DNA of 64,000 bases, from contig CAVZQZ010000009.1 in NCBI GenBank assembly GCA_963777565.1, positions 951,236 to 1,015,235 on the forward strand. The letters run 5' to 3'. The stretch is from CALMEC01 sp963777565 (GTDB taxonomy: Bacteria; Actinomycetota; Thermoleophilia; Miltoncostaeales; Miltoncostaeaceae). Shown one piece after another: positions 1-10,168 of the stretch (the stretch's first letter is position 1; each line of letters opens with the position of its first letter). The notes beneath the pieces were generated by a model that worked only from the letters and a program-made list of their open reading frames with translations, was not told where the DNA came from and did not search any database. Position numbers and translations under genes: made by a program.

Positions 1-1375
1 CCGCCTTGACCTGGTCGTTGACCTCCTCGGTCACGTTCCCGAGCACGAGTTTCGACTGCTGGAGGAGCCCCTCCAGCTCCAGTCGGTCCTTCGCCTTCGC
101 GAGGTCCGGGACGGTGGCCTGCGCCTGCCGCATCGACAGCAGCAGGATGATGAGCGCGATCACCAGGGGGATCACGATCAGGAGCCACCACGGCAACCAG
201 GGCTTTTGCCGGTACTGCCCGGCGACCGGCGGCCCCGCGGCCTCCGAGCCGACCGGCTGCACGGTCACCTGGAACGGGTGAAGCGTCGGCCGGCCGAACC
301 ACACCTGTTTCGGAGGGCTGACGCTGAGCAGCGCCTCCGCCCGATCGCCCGGCTCGAGGTGGAGCCCGCCGATCGCGGGGGGGAGCTTCTTTCCCCGCAG
401 GAGCCGCTTCAGCGGACCGAGATCGCCGGAGGTCACCTGCTGCAGCGCGCGCTGCCCCAACAACCGGGGGTCGAGTCCGAAGTCGGCGCCCGCACCGACC
501 CCGAGATACTGTGCCTGGCGCATCCCTTTCGCCGCGCTATCGAGCCCGTCACCGGCGCCCTTGCGAGCCGCTTGCGGCGCCTCGTGGAAGCTGAACTGGC
601 AGGCGCTTTCCGGATCGACCGCCCCGAGCAGGACCTCCACGGCCGCGTTCGACCGGTTCGTCACGCCCACCGTGAAGTCGGCTCGCACGCGGCCGCTGCC
701 GCGCTCCGGGTTGAGGTCCGCCTCGAGCTGCTGGAACGGCGCCACCTCGACGGTGACCTCGGTGACCGTCATCGTCTGGCCGTAGGCGCGCGAGTTCGCC
801 TTGATCTGGATCTCCCACGCCCGGGCCTCCGCCTCGGCGGCGCGTGGCGGGTGGAACGTGATCTCGACCTCCTGCTCGTACGCCCCGCCCCCGGCGCCGT
901 ACGGGACCAGGTAGACGGTCGCCGGCGCGATGGTCCACCAGCTCTCCGGCATCCCGTCGACGAGCAGGTCGTAATTGTCCACGATGCCGCTCTGGTTGCG
1001 CACGAGGGCCACGATCGCGGTCCTGCCCCCCGGCTCGACCCTGGGGCTCACATCACCGCCGGCATACCCGTCGTCATCGGGCATCCGGAGCGCGACGAGC
1101 ACCGCGTCGGGCGGTGCGGCGGGGGCCTGGTCCTGGGCGGCCGGCGCGGCGGGGGTCGGTGCGGCGGGGGCCGCGGCGCCCTCGTACGGACCCGGTACCG
1201 CGGCCTGAGGCGGGGCAACCCCGGCGACCGGTGTCGGTGCCGGTTGAGCGGGCGGCGCGGGAGTCTCGACCGCGGGCTGAAACCCCGTGGCTTCCCAGCG
1301 CAGGTACTCGCCGCACCCCGAGCAGAAGTCGACGTCCGCCGGGTTGTCCGTTCCGCATTTGTTACAGAGCGGCAT
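1..1375 (-). CDS. Zinc-ribbon / TM / PASTA membrane protein, eCIS-linked (partial)
   Basis: The reading frame is open from an ATG at 1375 to the left edge, so the C-terminus is missing (458 codons seen). The N-terminus is a zinc ribbon (MPLCNKCGTDNP, then CSGCGEYL). An Ala/Pro-rich linker follows, then a long beta-rich region from about residue 90. One strong membrane helix (PWWLLIVIPLVIALIILLL) sits near residue 395, followed by the start of a PASTA-like repeat (VPDLAKAKDRLELEGLLQ). It is the last visible gene of the eCIS operon, 110 nt after the tail protein I gene and on the same strand. The domain order suggests an inner-membrane anchor or sensor with an external peptidoglycan-binding tail; that role is inference. 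Confidence 0.72.
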   Translation of the reverse strand, partial: MPLCNKCGTDNPADVDFCSGCGEYLRWEATGFQPAVETPAPPAQPAPTPVAGVAPPQAAVPGPYEGAAAPAAPTPAAPAAQDQAPAAPPDAVLVALRMPDDDGYAGGDVSPRVEPGGRTAIVALVRNQSGIVDNYDLLVDGMPESWWTIAPATVYLVPYGAGGGAYEQEVEITFHPPRAAEAEARAWEIQIKANSRAYGQTMTVTEVTVEVAPFQQLEADLNPERGSGRVRADFTVGVTNRSNAAVEVLLGAVDPESACQFSFHEAPQAARKGAGDGLDSAAKGMRQAQYLGVGAGADFGLDPRLLGQRALQQVTSGDLGPLKRLLRGKKLPPAIGGLHLEPGDRAEALLSVSPPKQVWFGRPTLHPFQVTVQPVGSEAAGPPVAGQYRQKPWLPWWLLIVIPLVIALIILLLSMRQAQATVPDLAKAKDRLELEGLLQQSKLVLGNVTEEVNDQVKA

Positions 1376-1485
1376 TGGCCTCGCGCTCGCTGGAATGGCT
1401 TGGACGAGAAGAGGAGATCCCCCGCGCGCCAATCATACGAGCAGGCGCGCCAGATTCCTCATCTCGCGAGCCGGCCGGCGCTTCC

Positions 1486-2090
1486 CTACGTCGCCGGGGG
1501 CGACGGCGGCGCATCGTCCTTACCGCCCGCGGCCTGCCTGCGTCCGGTCTTGATCCTGAGCTTGTAGCTCACATGTACCGGCTTCATGTACTCGATCATC
1601 CGTGCCAGCACCGCCGGCTGGTCGATCGGCTCGTCGCAGTAGACGATGAACTGCGGCGGCGCCGGAGGGGGGAGCTCCGCCGGGTCGAGCGCGGACACCA
1701 CCGCCCCCTGGTCCTCGACGCGCAGCGGGAGGTCGGGAAATGCAATCGCGAGCGCCTGCTCCAGCCCCTCCCTCGTCCCACGCCGGCGAGCGAGCTCCGG
1801 AGCCTTGCGGACGAACTTCCGCCGCTTGTCGTCGGGCCACGACTCCTCCAGGTCCACGCCGAGCCACGCGGCGAGGAGCTGCATCATCTCGCGGGAGGCG
1901 ATGTCGGGGTCGAAGTGCGCGGGTAGGCAGTCGAGCAGACCGACGATGGGGTCGATGAGCGTCTCGAGCGCACCGACGAAGCGCATCCCGAAGTCGCCCT
2001 CCTGGTAGATCGACGGGAGCCCGAACGGAGCATCGCGCGCGCCGACGCCGCCTGCGGCCAGCCGTTCTCGTTGGGAGCTCGCTTGCTCAT
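1486..2090 (-). CDS. eCIS tail protein I-like baseplate protein (frameshifted)
   Basis: Recognised as the phage tail protein family related to P2 gpI, which sits between baseplate J and the tail periphery. The start is ATG at 2090 after a G-rich ribosome site. The first stretch (MSKRAPNENGWPQAA) and the rest (FGLPSIYQEGDFGMRFVGAL...) are in different frames, joined by a one-base indel in a GCGCGC stretch near 2045. The intact part has the typical LIDPIVGLLDCLPAHFDP and AAWLGVDLEESWPDDKRR motifs. Length is about 200 aa. It follows the baseplate J gene directly. Family call is good; the exact attachment in this particle is inferred. Confidence 0.75.
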
Positions 2091-2142
2091 GCCCCCCCGC
2101 GATGACCGGAGCTCGCCGCGGCCGGCCGGTGGCGGCAGCCGT

Positions 2143-4155
2143 TCACAGCTCGCGGTGCTCGGCCTTGACGATGTGCCGGCCCGAGGCGATCAGCTCGTCC
2201 GGCTCGAGCGGCATGTGGCTGCCGGCTGGCTTCGGCTGCTGTTCGCCGGTCTCGAGGTCCGTCTCGTAGACGCGCAGGATCTTGACGAAGTCGACCCCGT
2301 CGACGGCGTGGACGACGCCGTAGAGCTCTCCCTGGTTGAGCGCGCGGCCGAAGCCCCATCCGGGTCCGATGCCCTCGAGGGCGCCGCCGACGATCGGGTT
2401 GAGGTAGGTGTAGAGCGCGTGGCTGACGTCCTCCTCGACCCGGCGCGGGTCGGCCGAGAGCGAGGCCTGGAGGTTCACGACGACGCTGACGCCCCGGTAG
2501 CGGGCCGGGAGGAGCTCGACGCGGGTGCCGACCAGCCGCCGCTCGTCGAGGTAGCCGGCCACCTCGCTCATGAGTTCCTGGTCGGGCAGGAGCTCGGCGT
2601 AGGAGAGCTGGCGGTCGGCCGGCTCGATGCGCGGCACGACGTGGATACGCGCGACGCCGACGCTTCCGGGCGGCTCGACGCAGATCGCGCGGGCGACCCG
2701 CGGCGAGGCCTCGCCGCAGAGGAACTCGAAGTCCTGCGCGGTGACCGCCCGGTAGCGGGTGCGGATCTCCATCGCGGCGCGCTGGCGCGCGCTCTCGAGC
2801 GTCTCGGGGTCGACGCCGCCGACCGCCGGCCGAGGGGTTGGTCACCGACGCGACGTACGGGATCGCGCTCTTCAGCACCGTGAGCGCGCCGGCGGCGACG
2901 TTGCCGCGCCGCCCGCCGCCGTGGCGGTAGGCGCTCAACCGCAGGCGTGGCGCCCTTCGGCGGCACCGCGCCGTACTGGCGGCACCCGCCGTCGCCGGTG
3001 CGGATCGCGGGGCCGAGCTCGAGCTCGCCCGCCGGCCAGGTCGAGGGTGAAGTGGCGGTCATCCGGCCCGCTCTCGGCGAACGACTCGCGCAGCTCCCAC
3101 GGCTCCCAGGCGCCGGTCTCCGGATCGAGCACCTCGAGGTCTCGCCCGTCCTCGAGCGCCAGCACGGGGCCGTACGCGGAGGTCGAAGCTCTGGCCGGGC
3201 GTGCCGTCGCTCTCCCCGATGACCTCCTCCACGAGCGTCATGGAGTGCGCGACGGGGATGAGCGCGCCGAGCGGCGCGGCGGTGATCGAGTAGATCTCGG
3301 GCGGGTGGGAGAACGTCGCGGCCGCCGCGCCGGAGCGGGTCCGGTCGTCGAGCCGGCAGCGCAGCCAGTACCCGCGCTTGCCGCCCATGCTGACCTGCTC
3401 GTGTCCCGCCGGGAGCTGCAGCTCGACGATCGCCGATGCCGTAGTTGAAGCCGCCGGTGCGTGTCCAGGAGCACGTCGCACTCGGCCCACCCGCCCGGAC
3501 CCTCCCGGACGAGATCTCCCAGCGCAGCGGCGGGTCCTCGGGGTCGACGCCCGCGCCGCGCGCCTGCGAGCAGTCGACGTCGAGCTGCATCAGCAGGCGC
3601 GACAGAGCGGATGCTCGAAGCCGAGGTAGAGCGCGTCGCCGACGACCGGCGGGCTCGCCGAACGGGAGCTGGTCGGGGCCCTTCGGCCGCGCGACGCCGT
3701 CGGCGACGCCGACGTCCTTGACCGCACGGCCGCGCTCGACGCCGTAGGTCGTGGGCCGCGCGTCCGGGATGGTGAAGTCCTCGACGCGTCTGGAAGACGA
3801 TCGACTCGTCGCTCGGCGTGCGCAGCGTGCCGACCTCGGTGCCGCCGCCGGGATGAAGACCGGCTCGGTCGCCGGCGCCGCGAGGCGGAAGCGCAGCTCG
3901 GCGCGCGCCGCGGTGGGCGGCTCGAGGGTGATCCCGAGCAGCTCCATCAGCGCCACGTGCAGCTTGTCGGGGATCCGGTTGAGCCGGTAGATGACCATCT
4001 CGGTCATCCAGGCGAACAGCTCGATCAGCGTGATGCCGGGGTCGGAGACGTTGTGCTCGGTCCACTCCGGGCAGCTCTGGGCGATGCGGATCCGGGCCTC
4101 GTTGACGAGGTCCTGGAACGTCGCGGTCGTCGAGGGGGACCTCCGGCAGGCGCAC
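2143..4155 (-). CDS. eCIS baseplate assembly protein, gpJ/gp6-like (multiple frameshifts)
   Basis: GTG start at 4155, whose G overlaps the end of the gp25 gene. Joining the frames gives a protein of about 670 aa: N-terminal FQDLVNEARIRIAQSCPEWT and HNVSDPGITLIELFAWMTEM, a central beta-rich part, and a C-terminal half with QDFEFLCGEASPRVARAIC and YTYLNPIVGGALEGIGPGWG. This matches the 'putative baseplate assembly protein' family found in eCIS and related phages. It would form the baseplate wedges around the spike. At least eight single-base frame changes are needed (for example near 4130, 3855, 3790, 3655, 3500, 3440, 3190, 2950 and 2830), yet the span is exactly 671 codons. That favours sequence errors over decay. 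Confidence 0.8.
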
Positions 4156-4560
4156 TCAGGACTCCTCGGCCGGGATGACGTAGAAGGGGTAGACGAGGTT
4201 GCGCACGTCGTTGGTGGCGCGCAGCGCGTAGGCGATGTCGATCAGGAGCTCGCCGGAGCCGACCGCGGTCCGGTCGAAGCTCGACGCTCAGGACCTCGAT
4301 GCGCGGCTCCCAGCGGTCCAGGGCGCTGCCGGATCTCGTGCTCCAGGCGGCCGAGCACGTAGGGCGTCGACCGTCTCGAAGACGTAGTCGTGGATGCCGC
4401 AGCCGAACTCCGGCCGCATCGGGCGCTCGCCGGGCGCGGTGCCGAGGATGAGGGCGATCGCCTCCTGGACGTCCTGGTCGTGCCCGACCAGCGCGAGGCC
4501 GCCGCGGGCGTCGACGCGAAGGGGGAACGCGACCCCGGATCCGATGATGTCGCTAGCCAA
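4156..4560 (-). CDS. eCIS baseplate protein, GPW/gp25 family (frameshifted)
   Basis: Begins at TTG 4560, overlapping the end of the spike gene by 8 nt. It encodes about 134 aa of the gp25 family: GVAFPLRVDARGGLALVGHD, QDVQEAIALILGTAPGERPM, RPEFGCGIHDYVFE. The rest (LGRLEHEIR, ALDRWEPRI, LLIDIAYALRATNDVRNLVY) is spread over other frames, with indels near 4365 and 4330-4270. It ends with TGA 4156-4158, immediately followed by the GTG of the baseplate J gene. gp25 proteins bind the sheath and the baseplate wedge in contractile tails. The family call is firm from the conserved RMRPEFGCG-type motif. Confidence 0.8.
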
Positions 4561-6186
4561 GTTGGATCTGGCTCCCTGAGACCTTGACCATTCCGCCCGC
4601 TTTCAGGTCGAAGGTTCCCCGACGCCTCGATCTTCACCGAGCCGCTTCCCTTGATCGTCACGTTCTGCCCCTCGATCTGGATCGTACCGTCCTTCTTGCA
4701 GGTCAATTTCGCGCTGCCGACTTCGAAGGTGAGCTCCTTCTCACCCTTCCAGGTGATCTCTTCCTTGACGTTCACGATCATCTTCTTCTCGCTGGTGAGG
4801 GCGAACGAGCCGTCGGTCTGCACCAGATCGCCGGGGGTGTCCTCCCCGTTCCAGACCGCGCCGAGCACGTACGGGCTTCCGCACGTCGTCGTGCTCGAAC
4901 GACACGACCACCTCGTCGCCGACGCAGCGGAGTCATCAGCAGGCCCTTGTCCTTGCCTGCCCCCGGCGACACGACCTGGGCCCAGTAGCCCTCGACGTCC
5001 TCGCCGAGCTCCGGGAACTTCACCCGCACCCGCCCCATTGCCTGCGGGATCCTCGTTCTGGGTCACGATGCCGAGCACGACGGAGTTGCCCCAGCGCTTG
5101 GCCTGGGCGGGGGTGAGGAGATCGACGAGGCTGCGCTCGCTCTCGCCCGAGATGGGAAGCTGGGTCCGGTAGCCCGCGGGCGCCCGGAAGATGTGCGTCG
5201 TCGACGTGAGCGTGTAGGTGCCGCTGAAGCGCTTCCCGACGCCCTCGATCTTGACCGTTGCCGCCCGCACGGACGGCCGGGTTGCCCTTCGCAGACGCCC
5301 TCGGCCTCGACGTAGGCGTTGGCGACCCGGTTCGCGATGCTCTTGGCGAGGGCGTCCGCCTCCTCCTGACTCCCGACGGGGCGGTTCGCGACACGGGGTT
5401 GCGCCCCCGGAGAGGGCGCCGACAACGGCGTCGCGGGCCACTCCGATCGCCGAGGTGAGGTTCTCCGGCTTCGCGGTGGCCTCGATCGCGCGCTTCGCGG
5501 CATGGTCCCAGCTGCGGACGACCACGTCCTCGACCTGCTGAACGCCGGTGACACGCGGGCTGGAACGTCGATGAGCTCCTCGCCCCAGCGAAGCGTCGAC
5601 CTCGCCGCCGCCGTCGGTGCCGCCACCGGCCTCGCGGAAGTGGAGCTCGTTCGCCGAGCACCACCACCTCGTTGCCGACGCGTTGCGCGAGGCGCCTCAG
5701 GAACTCCCAGTCGGTCTCGTTGTTCTGCTGGACGAACTCCATGGGCCCGCCGGTGTCGTCGATCTCGCCGATCTGCGATCCCCGCCCGCTGCGCGACCCG
5801 CTTGGCGATGTCGCCCACGGTCATGTTCTGGTACGTCTCGGTGTGGCGCGTCCGGTTGAGCTGGTGCGAGGGTCGTAGCCGCGCGCGACGATCGCGCCCC
5901 CGACGGGCCGAAGTCGGGCTCGACGGCGGTGATCTGACCCTTCAGGAGGCTCACAAGCCGGTTCCCGTCGGGCGCTCCGAACGAGATCTCGACCTGCTTG
6001 CCCACCTCGAGCGGCAGCGAGTCGACGTGCTTGAGGCCGGGGTCGGAGATGCGGATCACGAAGGTGTCCGGCAGCGTGGAGGTTGTCCTCGACGCGGACC
6101 TCGAGGAGCTTGGCGTCGACCTCCGGGTCGAGCGCCTGACCGTCGAGCTTCACCTCGATCCCGGCGATGGTCGCGGACGGGGGCAT
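4553..6186 (-). CDS. eCIS spike protein, VgrG/gpV-like (multiple frameshifts)
   Basis: Start ATG 6186 (MPPSATIAGIEVKLDG), 7 nt after the LysM gene. About 540 aa when frames are joined. The N-terminal half has the gpD-like fold of VgrG (FVIRISDPGLKHVDSLPLEV, FVQQNNETDWEFLRRLAQRV). The gpV OB-fold follows (GRVRVKFPELGEDVEGYWAQ, PYVLGAVWNGEDTPGDLVQ), then a C-terminal beta-helix with repeating pattern (KLTCKKDGTIQIEGQNVTIK). It should trimerise into the spike that caps the inner tube. Frame changes occur near 6080, 5900, 5770, 5640, 5400, 5270, 5040, 4930 and 4620. No PAAR tip gene is seen next to it. Confidence 0.82.
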
Positions 6187-6193
6187 CAGCGGG

Positions 6194-6902
6194 TCACAGC
6201 TCAGTGAGGGTCGGGATGGAGAGGACGGCGCCACGCCGCAGCCGCATCGGGTCGTCGATGCCGTTGGCTTGCGCGATGCGTCCGCCACAGCGTCGCGTCG
6301 CCGTAGGCCGTGAAGGCGATGGACGGCAGGCTGTCGCCGTCGCGCACGACGTGGGAGTGGACGCCCGCCGATGCCGCGCGTGGTGGGGTTCGTGCCGGGC
6401 GCCTGACCTGGCTGCCGTGCGCCGCCCGCGGCGTTGCCTGGCCGCTCGTCGCGGACTGCACCTGGATCAGCGAGATCCGCGCCTGGGCCCGGATCGGGAC
6501 GCCGTCCGGACGGAACATCGTGAACTGAATCGACAGGGAGTCGCAGACCGCGTTGAAGGTGGAGGTCATCGCCCCAGCCGGAACTCGATCATCGGTGGGC
6601 GCGCGGTGTTCGTGCCGGTCGCGTCGGACTTGGTTGCCTCCATCGCGGCGAAGAGCTTGTCGGTGATCGTGCGGACGTCACCGTTCTCCTCGTCCGACTC
6701 GTCGATCAGCAGGTCGAGCTGCAGCTTCTGCCCCTGACCCCCGCCGAATTGGGCCGTCGGGAGGCTCGCACCCGTGACCGGCTGGATCTGCCACTGGTTC
6801 GTCTTCTGGACGGTGTACTCCTTCGGGTTGAACAGGCAGCGGATCTCCTCGCCGTCCTCGATCTTGAGGCACTGCCTTCGTGAGGTCTCCGGTCGGGGGC
6901 AT
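6194..6902 (-). CDS. LysM-domain tube adaptor protein of eCIS (frameshifted)
   Basis: ATG at 6902, just 2 nt from the tube gene stop. The N-terminal half is EEIRCLFNPKEYTVQKTNQW, the usual opening of the 'CIS tube / LysM' family. It continues MTSTFNAVCDSLSIQFTMFR, and the C-terminus is one LysM repeat (HVVRDGDSLPSIAFTAYGDA, then LWRTIAQANGIDD after an indel). About 235 aa. In eCIS this protein sits between the tube and the spike (Afp7-like). LysM normally binds peptidoglycan, but in this family it serves in particle assembly. Frameshifts lie near 6870, 6590, 6400 and 6270. Confidence 0.78.
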
Positions 6903-6904
6903 CT

Positions 6905-7480
6905 TCAGCCCCCTACGCGCTCTGGGCGCAGGCCGGTGTGGACGAACTCGAGCGTCTCCGTCGCGACGTTGCTCGAGCTGGCGTTCAGGTTCGGCCCGGT
7001 CCACTTGACGGGGAACGCGCCGTCGAACGCCCACCGTCGCACGGCCTTGCCGTTCGGGCCGAGCAGCTCGATGTACCCCTGCTTGCGGGCCGTCTTGGTC
7101 TGGCACTCACGGAACCAGTCGAGCAGCGCCGACTCGTGCGTGATGCCCCGCTTCAGCACGATGTTCGGGTACTTGGCCCGCCCGCGGAGCTTGTGGACAT
7201 AGGTGTTCTGGCCGCCCTCCTGCCACTCGAACACCTCGTACTCGACGCTGAGACCCGTCACCTCGGTGAAGTAGCCGACGGTGACGCCCTCGATCTGCAT
7301 CCTGAAGCTGAGCTCGCCAACCGGGTCCGGCGTCCGGCTCCCGGGGCTCGGGGAGCGCGACTGCCCGCCCCCGCCCGGCGGAGGCGCGCTCGGCCGGCTC
7401 GGCGTCGGCGCGTTGGGCGGCGCCGGGGCACTGGGAGCCGGGATGCTCGGGAGGGGGATGTCGATGTTGATGTCAACCAT
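6905..7480 (-). CDS. eCIS inner tube protein with Pro-rich N-terminus (gp19 family)
   Basis: Intact, 191 aa. Residues 1-52 are a Pro/Ala/Gly-rich extension (PLPSIPAPSAPAPPN). From residue 54 the T4 gp19-like tail tube fold begins: VGELSFRMQIEGVTVGYFTE, KYPNIVLKRGITHESALLDW, TARKQGYIELLGPNGKAVRR. The tube forms the hollow inner shaft that is driven through the target envelope. A second, shorter tube paralogue lies at 10169-10610. Only this copy has the long Pro-rich arm, so the two probably occupy different positions (main tube versus tube end next to the baseplate); that split is inference. Confidence 0.88.
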   Translation of the reverse strand: MVDINIDIPLPSIPAPSAPAPPNAPTPSRPSAPPPGGGGQSRSPSPGSRTPDPVGELSFRMQIEGVTVGYFTEVTGLSVEYEVFEWQEGGQNTYVHKLRGRAKYPNIVLKRGITHESALLDWFRECQTKTARKQGYIELLGPNGKAVRRWAFDGAFPVKWTGPNLNASSSNVATETLEFVHTGLRPERVGG

Positions 7481-7489
7481 TCCGGTTCC

Positions 7490-9583
7490 TCACTTCAGTA
7501 GGTCGCCGAGGAGGTCGCCCATGCGCTCACGCTCCGCGAGGATGTCCCTCCGGAGCCGGTCGACAACCCCTTCGTAGATCTCCTCGATGTCCGTCCCGGC
7601 GCCGCCGGCCGGTTGCGCGGCCGAGGGAGCCCGTTCGTGCAGGTCGGTGTGCGTGGCGGTGGCACCGGGGAGGAATGGCTGCACGACGTCCGCCACCTGG
7701 GACGCGGCGCCGATGGCGTCGCCTAGGAACGAGCGCGCGATCGCCCCTCCAACCACTCCGGGCGGCGGCGGGAACATGACGGTCGCCGCGCCCGAGCCGT
7801 CGTCCCTGAGGTCCGCACCGTAGTCGGCCACATGGCGCATGAGGCCCGTGCCGGTCGTGCGCGACGCGGGCCGGCGGGGCGCGGGGACAGGTCCGGATTC
7901 CTCGCCCGCACGCACCAGGCGAAGCGGCGGGCGCGGCGGCGGGGCGGGATCGTCCTGGCCGGCTCGGCGCGCGATGCGCGCGGCGTGGCGTGGAGCAGCC
8001 GGGGCCGGCGCACGGGCGAGGCGCGCGCGGGGCGGGGCGGGCGGGGGTTGCTGCGCCGCGGGGGCGTCGGGCGGCGGGGCCGCGGGCGGCTCAGGGGCCG
8101 GCGCGCGCGCGATGGCGGGAGCGGCCGGCTCGGCGGCGACGGGGGCCGCCGGTCCCGGCGCCTGCGTGATCTCGGCCGGCGTCGAGGCCGCCAGCTCGCC
8201 GGGCGCGATCTCGACCCCTGCCGTCTCGGCAGGCTCGGGCCGTTGGGGCGGGCGACCCTCGCTCCGGCCGGCCCGCTCAGGGCTCGGCATCCGCGCCAGG
8301 CGCCAGCGTGTCGGCGCCGGCACGCCGGGAGCGCTCGGGGCGGATGGCTCGGAGGCCACGGGCGGCTCGGGATCGGCGGTCGGGGTCGACGGGCGCGCCG
8401 CGTCGGGCGCCCGGGCGAGTGGGGCCTCCACCGGCTGGCGCGAGAGGACTCGAGGAGCCGGGTCGGCGGACACGGCCGCCGGGGCGGTGGGCTCGTCGGC
8501 GGCGGGCGGGCGCTCGGCCGCAGGCGCGGCGGGCACCTCGACCTTGCTGGCGAGGGTCGGGGCTGGGGGCCGGGCTGCGCCGGAGTCCTCCGCGACGGTC
8601 ACACGCTCGGGTTGGGTGACCGACACGGGGGCCCGGCCCGTGGCGGGACGCTCCTCGCCGATCGCCCGCTCGGGCGGGGACGCGGGCGGAGTGGGCGAGG
8701 CGGCGCCGTCGGGGCCGGGCATCCGCGCGACGGTTGGCCGAGCGGGCGTCGCCGGGGGGGGCGGCGGCAGCGGGGCCTCGTCGGGTCCGGCCGGTCGGGC
8801 CTCCGCCCCGGTGATCCTGCGAAGGAGTCGTCGGATCGGGCCGGGCGACGCGCCCGCCGCCTGGGCGGGCTCCAGCGCCGTCGCCGGCGACGCAGGGCCC
8901 GCCGCCGGGGTCGTCTCGCCGGGGGTCGGCGGGTCGGCGGCCCGCGCGGCCCGAGACACCCTCGCGACCGGGCGCGGCGGCGGTTCGGGCAGGCTCGTGC
9001 GCGCGACCTTTCGCAGCGCGACCGGCGCTCTGCCGGGCGTGACCGGCACCGATGCCGGCGGGACCGCTGCGGGCGGCTCTCCGGCGACCGGCGCGGGGGC
9101 GGGCGGCTCAGCCTCGGGGGCCGCGGCCCGCTCGGCGCCCCCGGGGAGCGCGGTTCGGGACAGCCGGTGGCGCGCGGGGATCTCTTCGACGACGCGCGCA
9201 CGCTCGGCGCCGGGAGGGCGCGGCGGGCCCGCCGGGCCGGTCGCCGTGGGCCCAGCAGGCGCCTCCGCGAGCTCGCGCGCGAGGGCCGCGCCGCCGCCTG
9301 CGAACGGCACGCCCTGTGCCGGTCCGTCCCCGAAGATCCAGTCGAAGGCGAACTGGCTCATGTGGGCCGGCCGGCTCGACGCCGGCTCGGGGCCTCCCCC
9401 CGCCTGCCGGCGGGCCTCGGCCGGCCGGATCGTCCGCCCGACCGCGAGCCGGGTCGCTCTCGCGAGGGTCGCCGGCCGGTGCCTGGCGGCCATGGCGCGC
9501 GCCAGGCCGACACCGTTCTCGCGGTCGTGCGAGCCGCTTCGAGCGAGGAGGCGGTGTCCGAGGTGGCCGCTCACAGGTCTCAT
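7490..9583 (-). CDS. Long Pro/Ala-rich eCIS protein, possible tape measure
   Basis: Intact 697-aa frame; an internal ATG at 9361 (MSQFAFDWIFGDGPAQG) is an equally likely start. The middle, roughly residues 95-575, is low-complexity Pro/Ala/Glu/Arg with no cysteines. The C-terminus is conserved-looking and probably helical: VADVVQPFLPGATATHTD, then TDIEEIYEGVVDRLRRDILA and ERERMGDLLGDLL. I do not recognise a Pfam domain. It lies between the DUF6760-like gene and a tube gene, a place that can hold a tape-measure or tube-length protein. Its length and lack of globular domains fit that, but no sequence signature proves it. Confidence 0.65.
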   Translation of the reverse strand: MRPVSGHLGHRLLARSGSHDRENGVGLARAMAARHRPATLARATRLAVGRTIRPAEARRQAGGGPEPASSRPAHMSQFAFDWIFGDGPAQGVPFAGGGAALARELAEAPAGPTATGPAGPPRPPGAERARVVEEIPARHRLSRTALPGGAERAAAPEAEPPAPAPVAGEPPAAVPPASVPVTPGRAPVALRKVARTSLPEPPPRPVARVSRAARAADPPTPGETTPAAGPASPATALEPAQAAGASPGPIRRLLRRITGAEARPAGPDEAPLPPPPPATPARPTVARMPGPDGAASPTPPASPPERAIGEERPATGRAPVSVTQPERVTVAEDSGAARPPAPTLASKVEVPAAPAAERPPAADEPTAPAAVSADPAPRVLSRQPVEAPLARAPDAARPSTPTADPEPPVASEPSAPSAPGVPAPTRWRLARMPSPERAGRSEGRPPQRPEPAETAGVEIAPGELAASTPAEITQAPGPAAPVAAEPAAPAIARAPAPEPPAAPPPDAPAAQQPPPAPPRARLARAPAPAAPRHAARIARRAGQDDPAPPPRPPLRLVRAGEESGPVPAPRRPASRTTGTGLMRHVADYGADLRDDGSGAATVMFPPPPGVVGGAIARSFLGDAIGAASQVADVVQPFLPGATATHTDLHERAPSAAQPAGGAGTDIEEIYEGVVDRLRRDILAERERMGDLLGDLLK

Positions 9584-9604
9584 GAGGTCCCGCCCGGCAT
9601 CGCC

Positions 9605-9773
9605 TTACTCCTCCCAGACCGGGGCGCTCGCGACAGCCATCGCCTCGGCCTCCTCCAGGAAGGCCCGTCGGTCGTGGTGTTCGAGGTCGAGGATGTCATC
9701 GAGGGGCCAGTGGAGGTGGTAGGCGAGACGGGCCGCCTCCCGCGAGAAGCTCTGCGGGAGACGGCCGCGTCAT
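9605..9773 (-). CDS. Small DUF6760-like eCIS protein (frameshifted)
   Basis: About 55 aa. ATG at 9773 overlaps the stop of the upstream gene (ATGA). The first codons (MTRPSP) and the conserved body (SFSREAARLAYHLHWPLDDI, then LDLEHHDRRAFLEEA) are separated by one extra C in a CCC run near 9755. The pattern LAYHLHWPxDDIxxLxHxxRRxF is typical of a short protein family found next to tube genes in phage-like particles. Function unknown, probably assembly. The frame without the indel would give only a 25-aa peptide, so the indel is likely an error. Confidence 0.6.
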
Positions 9774-10149
9774 TCCCCCAGGCGACCGTCCTCGATCTCC
9801 GATGAGGTCGACCTCGAACGCGTGCTTGCACTCCGGACAGGTCACCTGGCCGACCGCCTCTCCGTTGGTGTTGAGCCGCTCGTAGAGGCGTCTGCAGGTG
9901 GTCGAAGTCCGTCGCGAAGAGTCCCTCGACGAGGTCGGGGGTGACGTCGGTGACCTCGCCGATGCGGGTCACCACCCGCGAGAGCAGGAGCACCGAGAGG
10001 TACGCCTCGTTCTGCGCGCACGTCCGGGTCGCGCAGCGGCTCGATCTCGTCGCGCGCCGTGGCGAGGCGCATCGTGCCCGTCGCGGTGCAGCGTGCCCGC
10101 CGGCGTCGACGTACCCGCGTGGGAGCGTGAACGCGAACTCGGTCCGCAT
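9770..10149 (-). CDS. Tail-assembly-like eCIS protein with C-terminal zinc ribbon half (frameshifted)
   Basis: ATG at 10149 (MRTEFAFTLPRGYVDAGG). About 125 aa: LRDPDVRQNEAYLSVLLLSR, VVTRIGEVTDVTPDLVEGLF and a C-terminal CPECKHAFEVDL. It resembles phage tail assembly proteins of the Mu gp41 type in its first half, and the CPxCxHxFEV tail looks like a treble-clef zinc site with only two cysteines. Frame changes occur near 10090, 10015, 9885 and 9790. It lies between a tube gene and the DUF6760-like gene, so a role as tube chaperone is plausible but not shown. Confidence 0.6.
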
Positions 10150-10168
10150 CGAGTCGGCTCGCCGTCGC

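Noticed and set aside
206..1567. Long plus-strand open frame of 453 codons opposite the left-edge gene
   Set aside because: It is antisense to the zinc-ribbon/TM/PASTA gene, Arg-rich with no recognisable domain, a usual by-product of high GC.
7832..9805. Two long plus-strand open frames (657 and 627 codons)
   Set aside because: Both are mirror images of the Pro/Ala-rich minus-strand gene; repeated GGC/CGG codons make several frames open.
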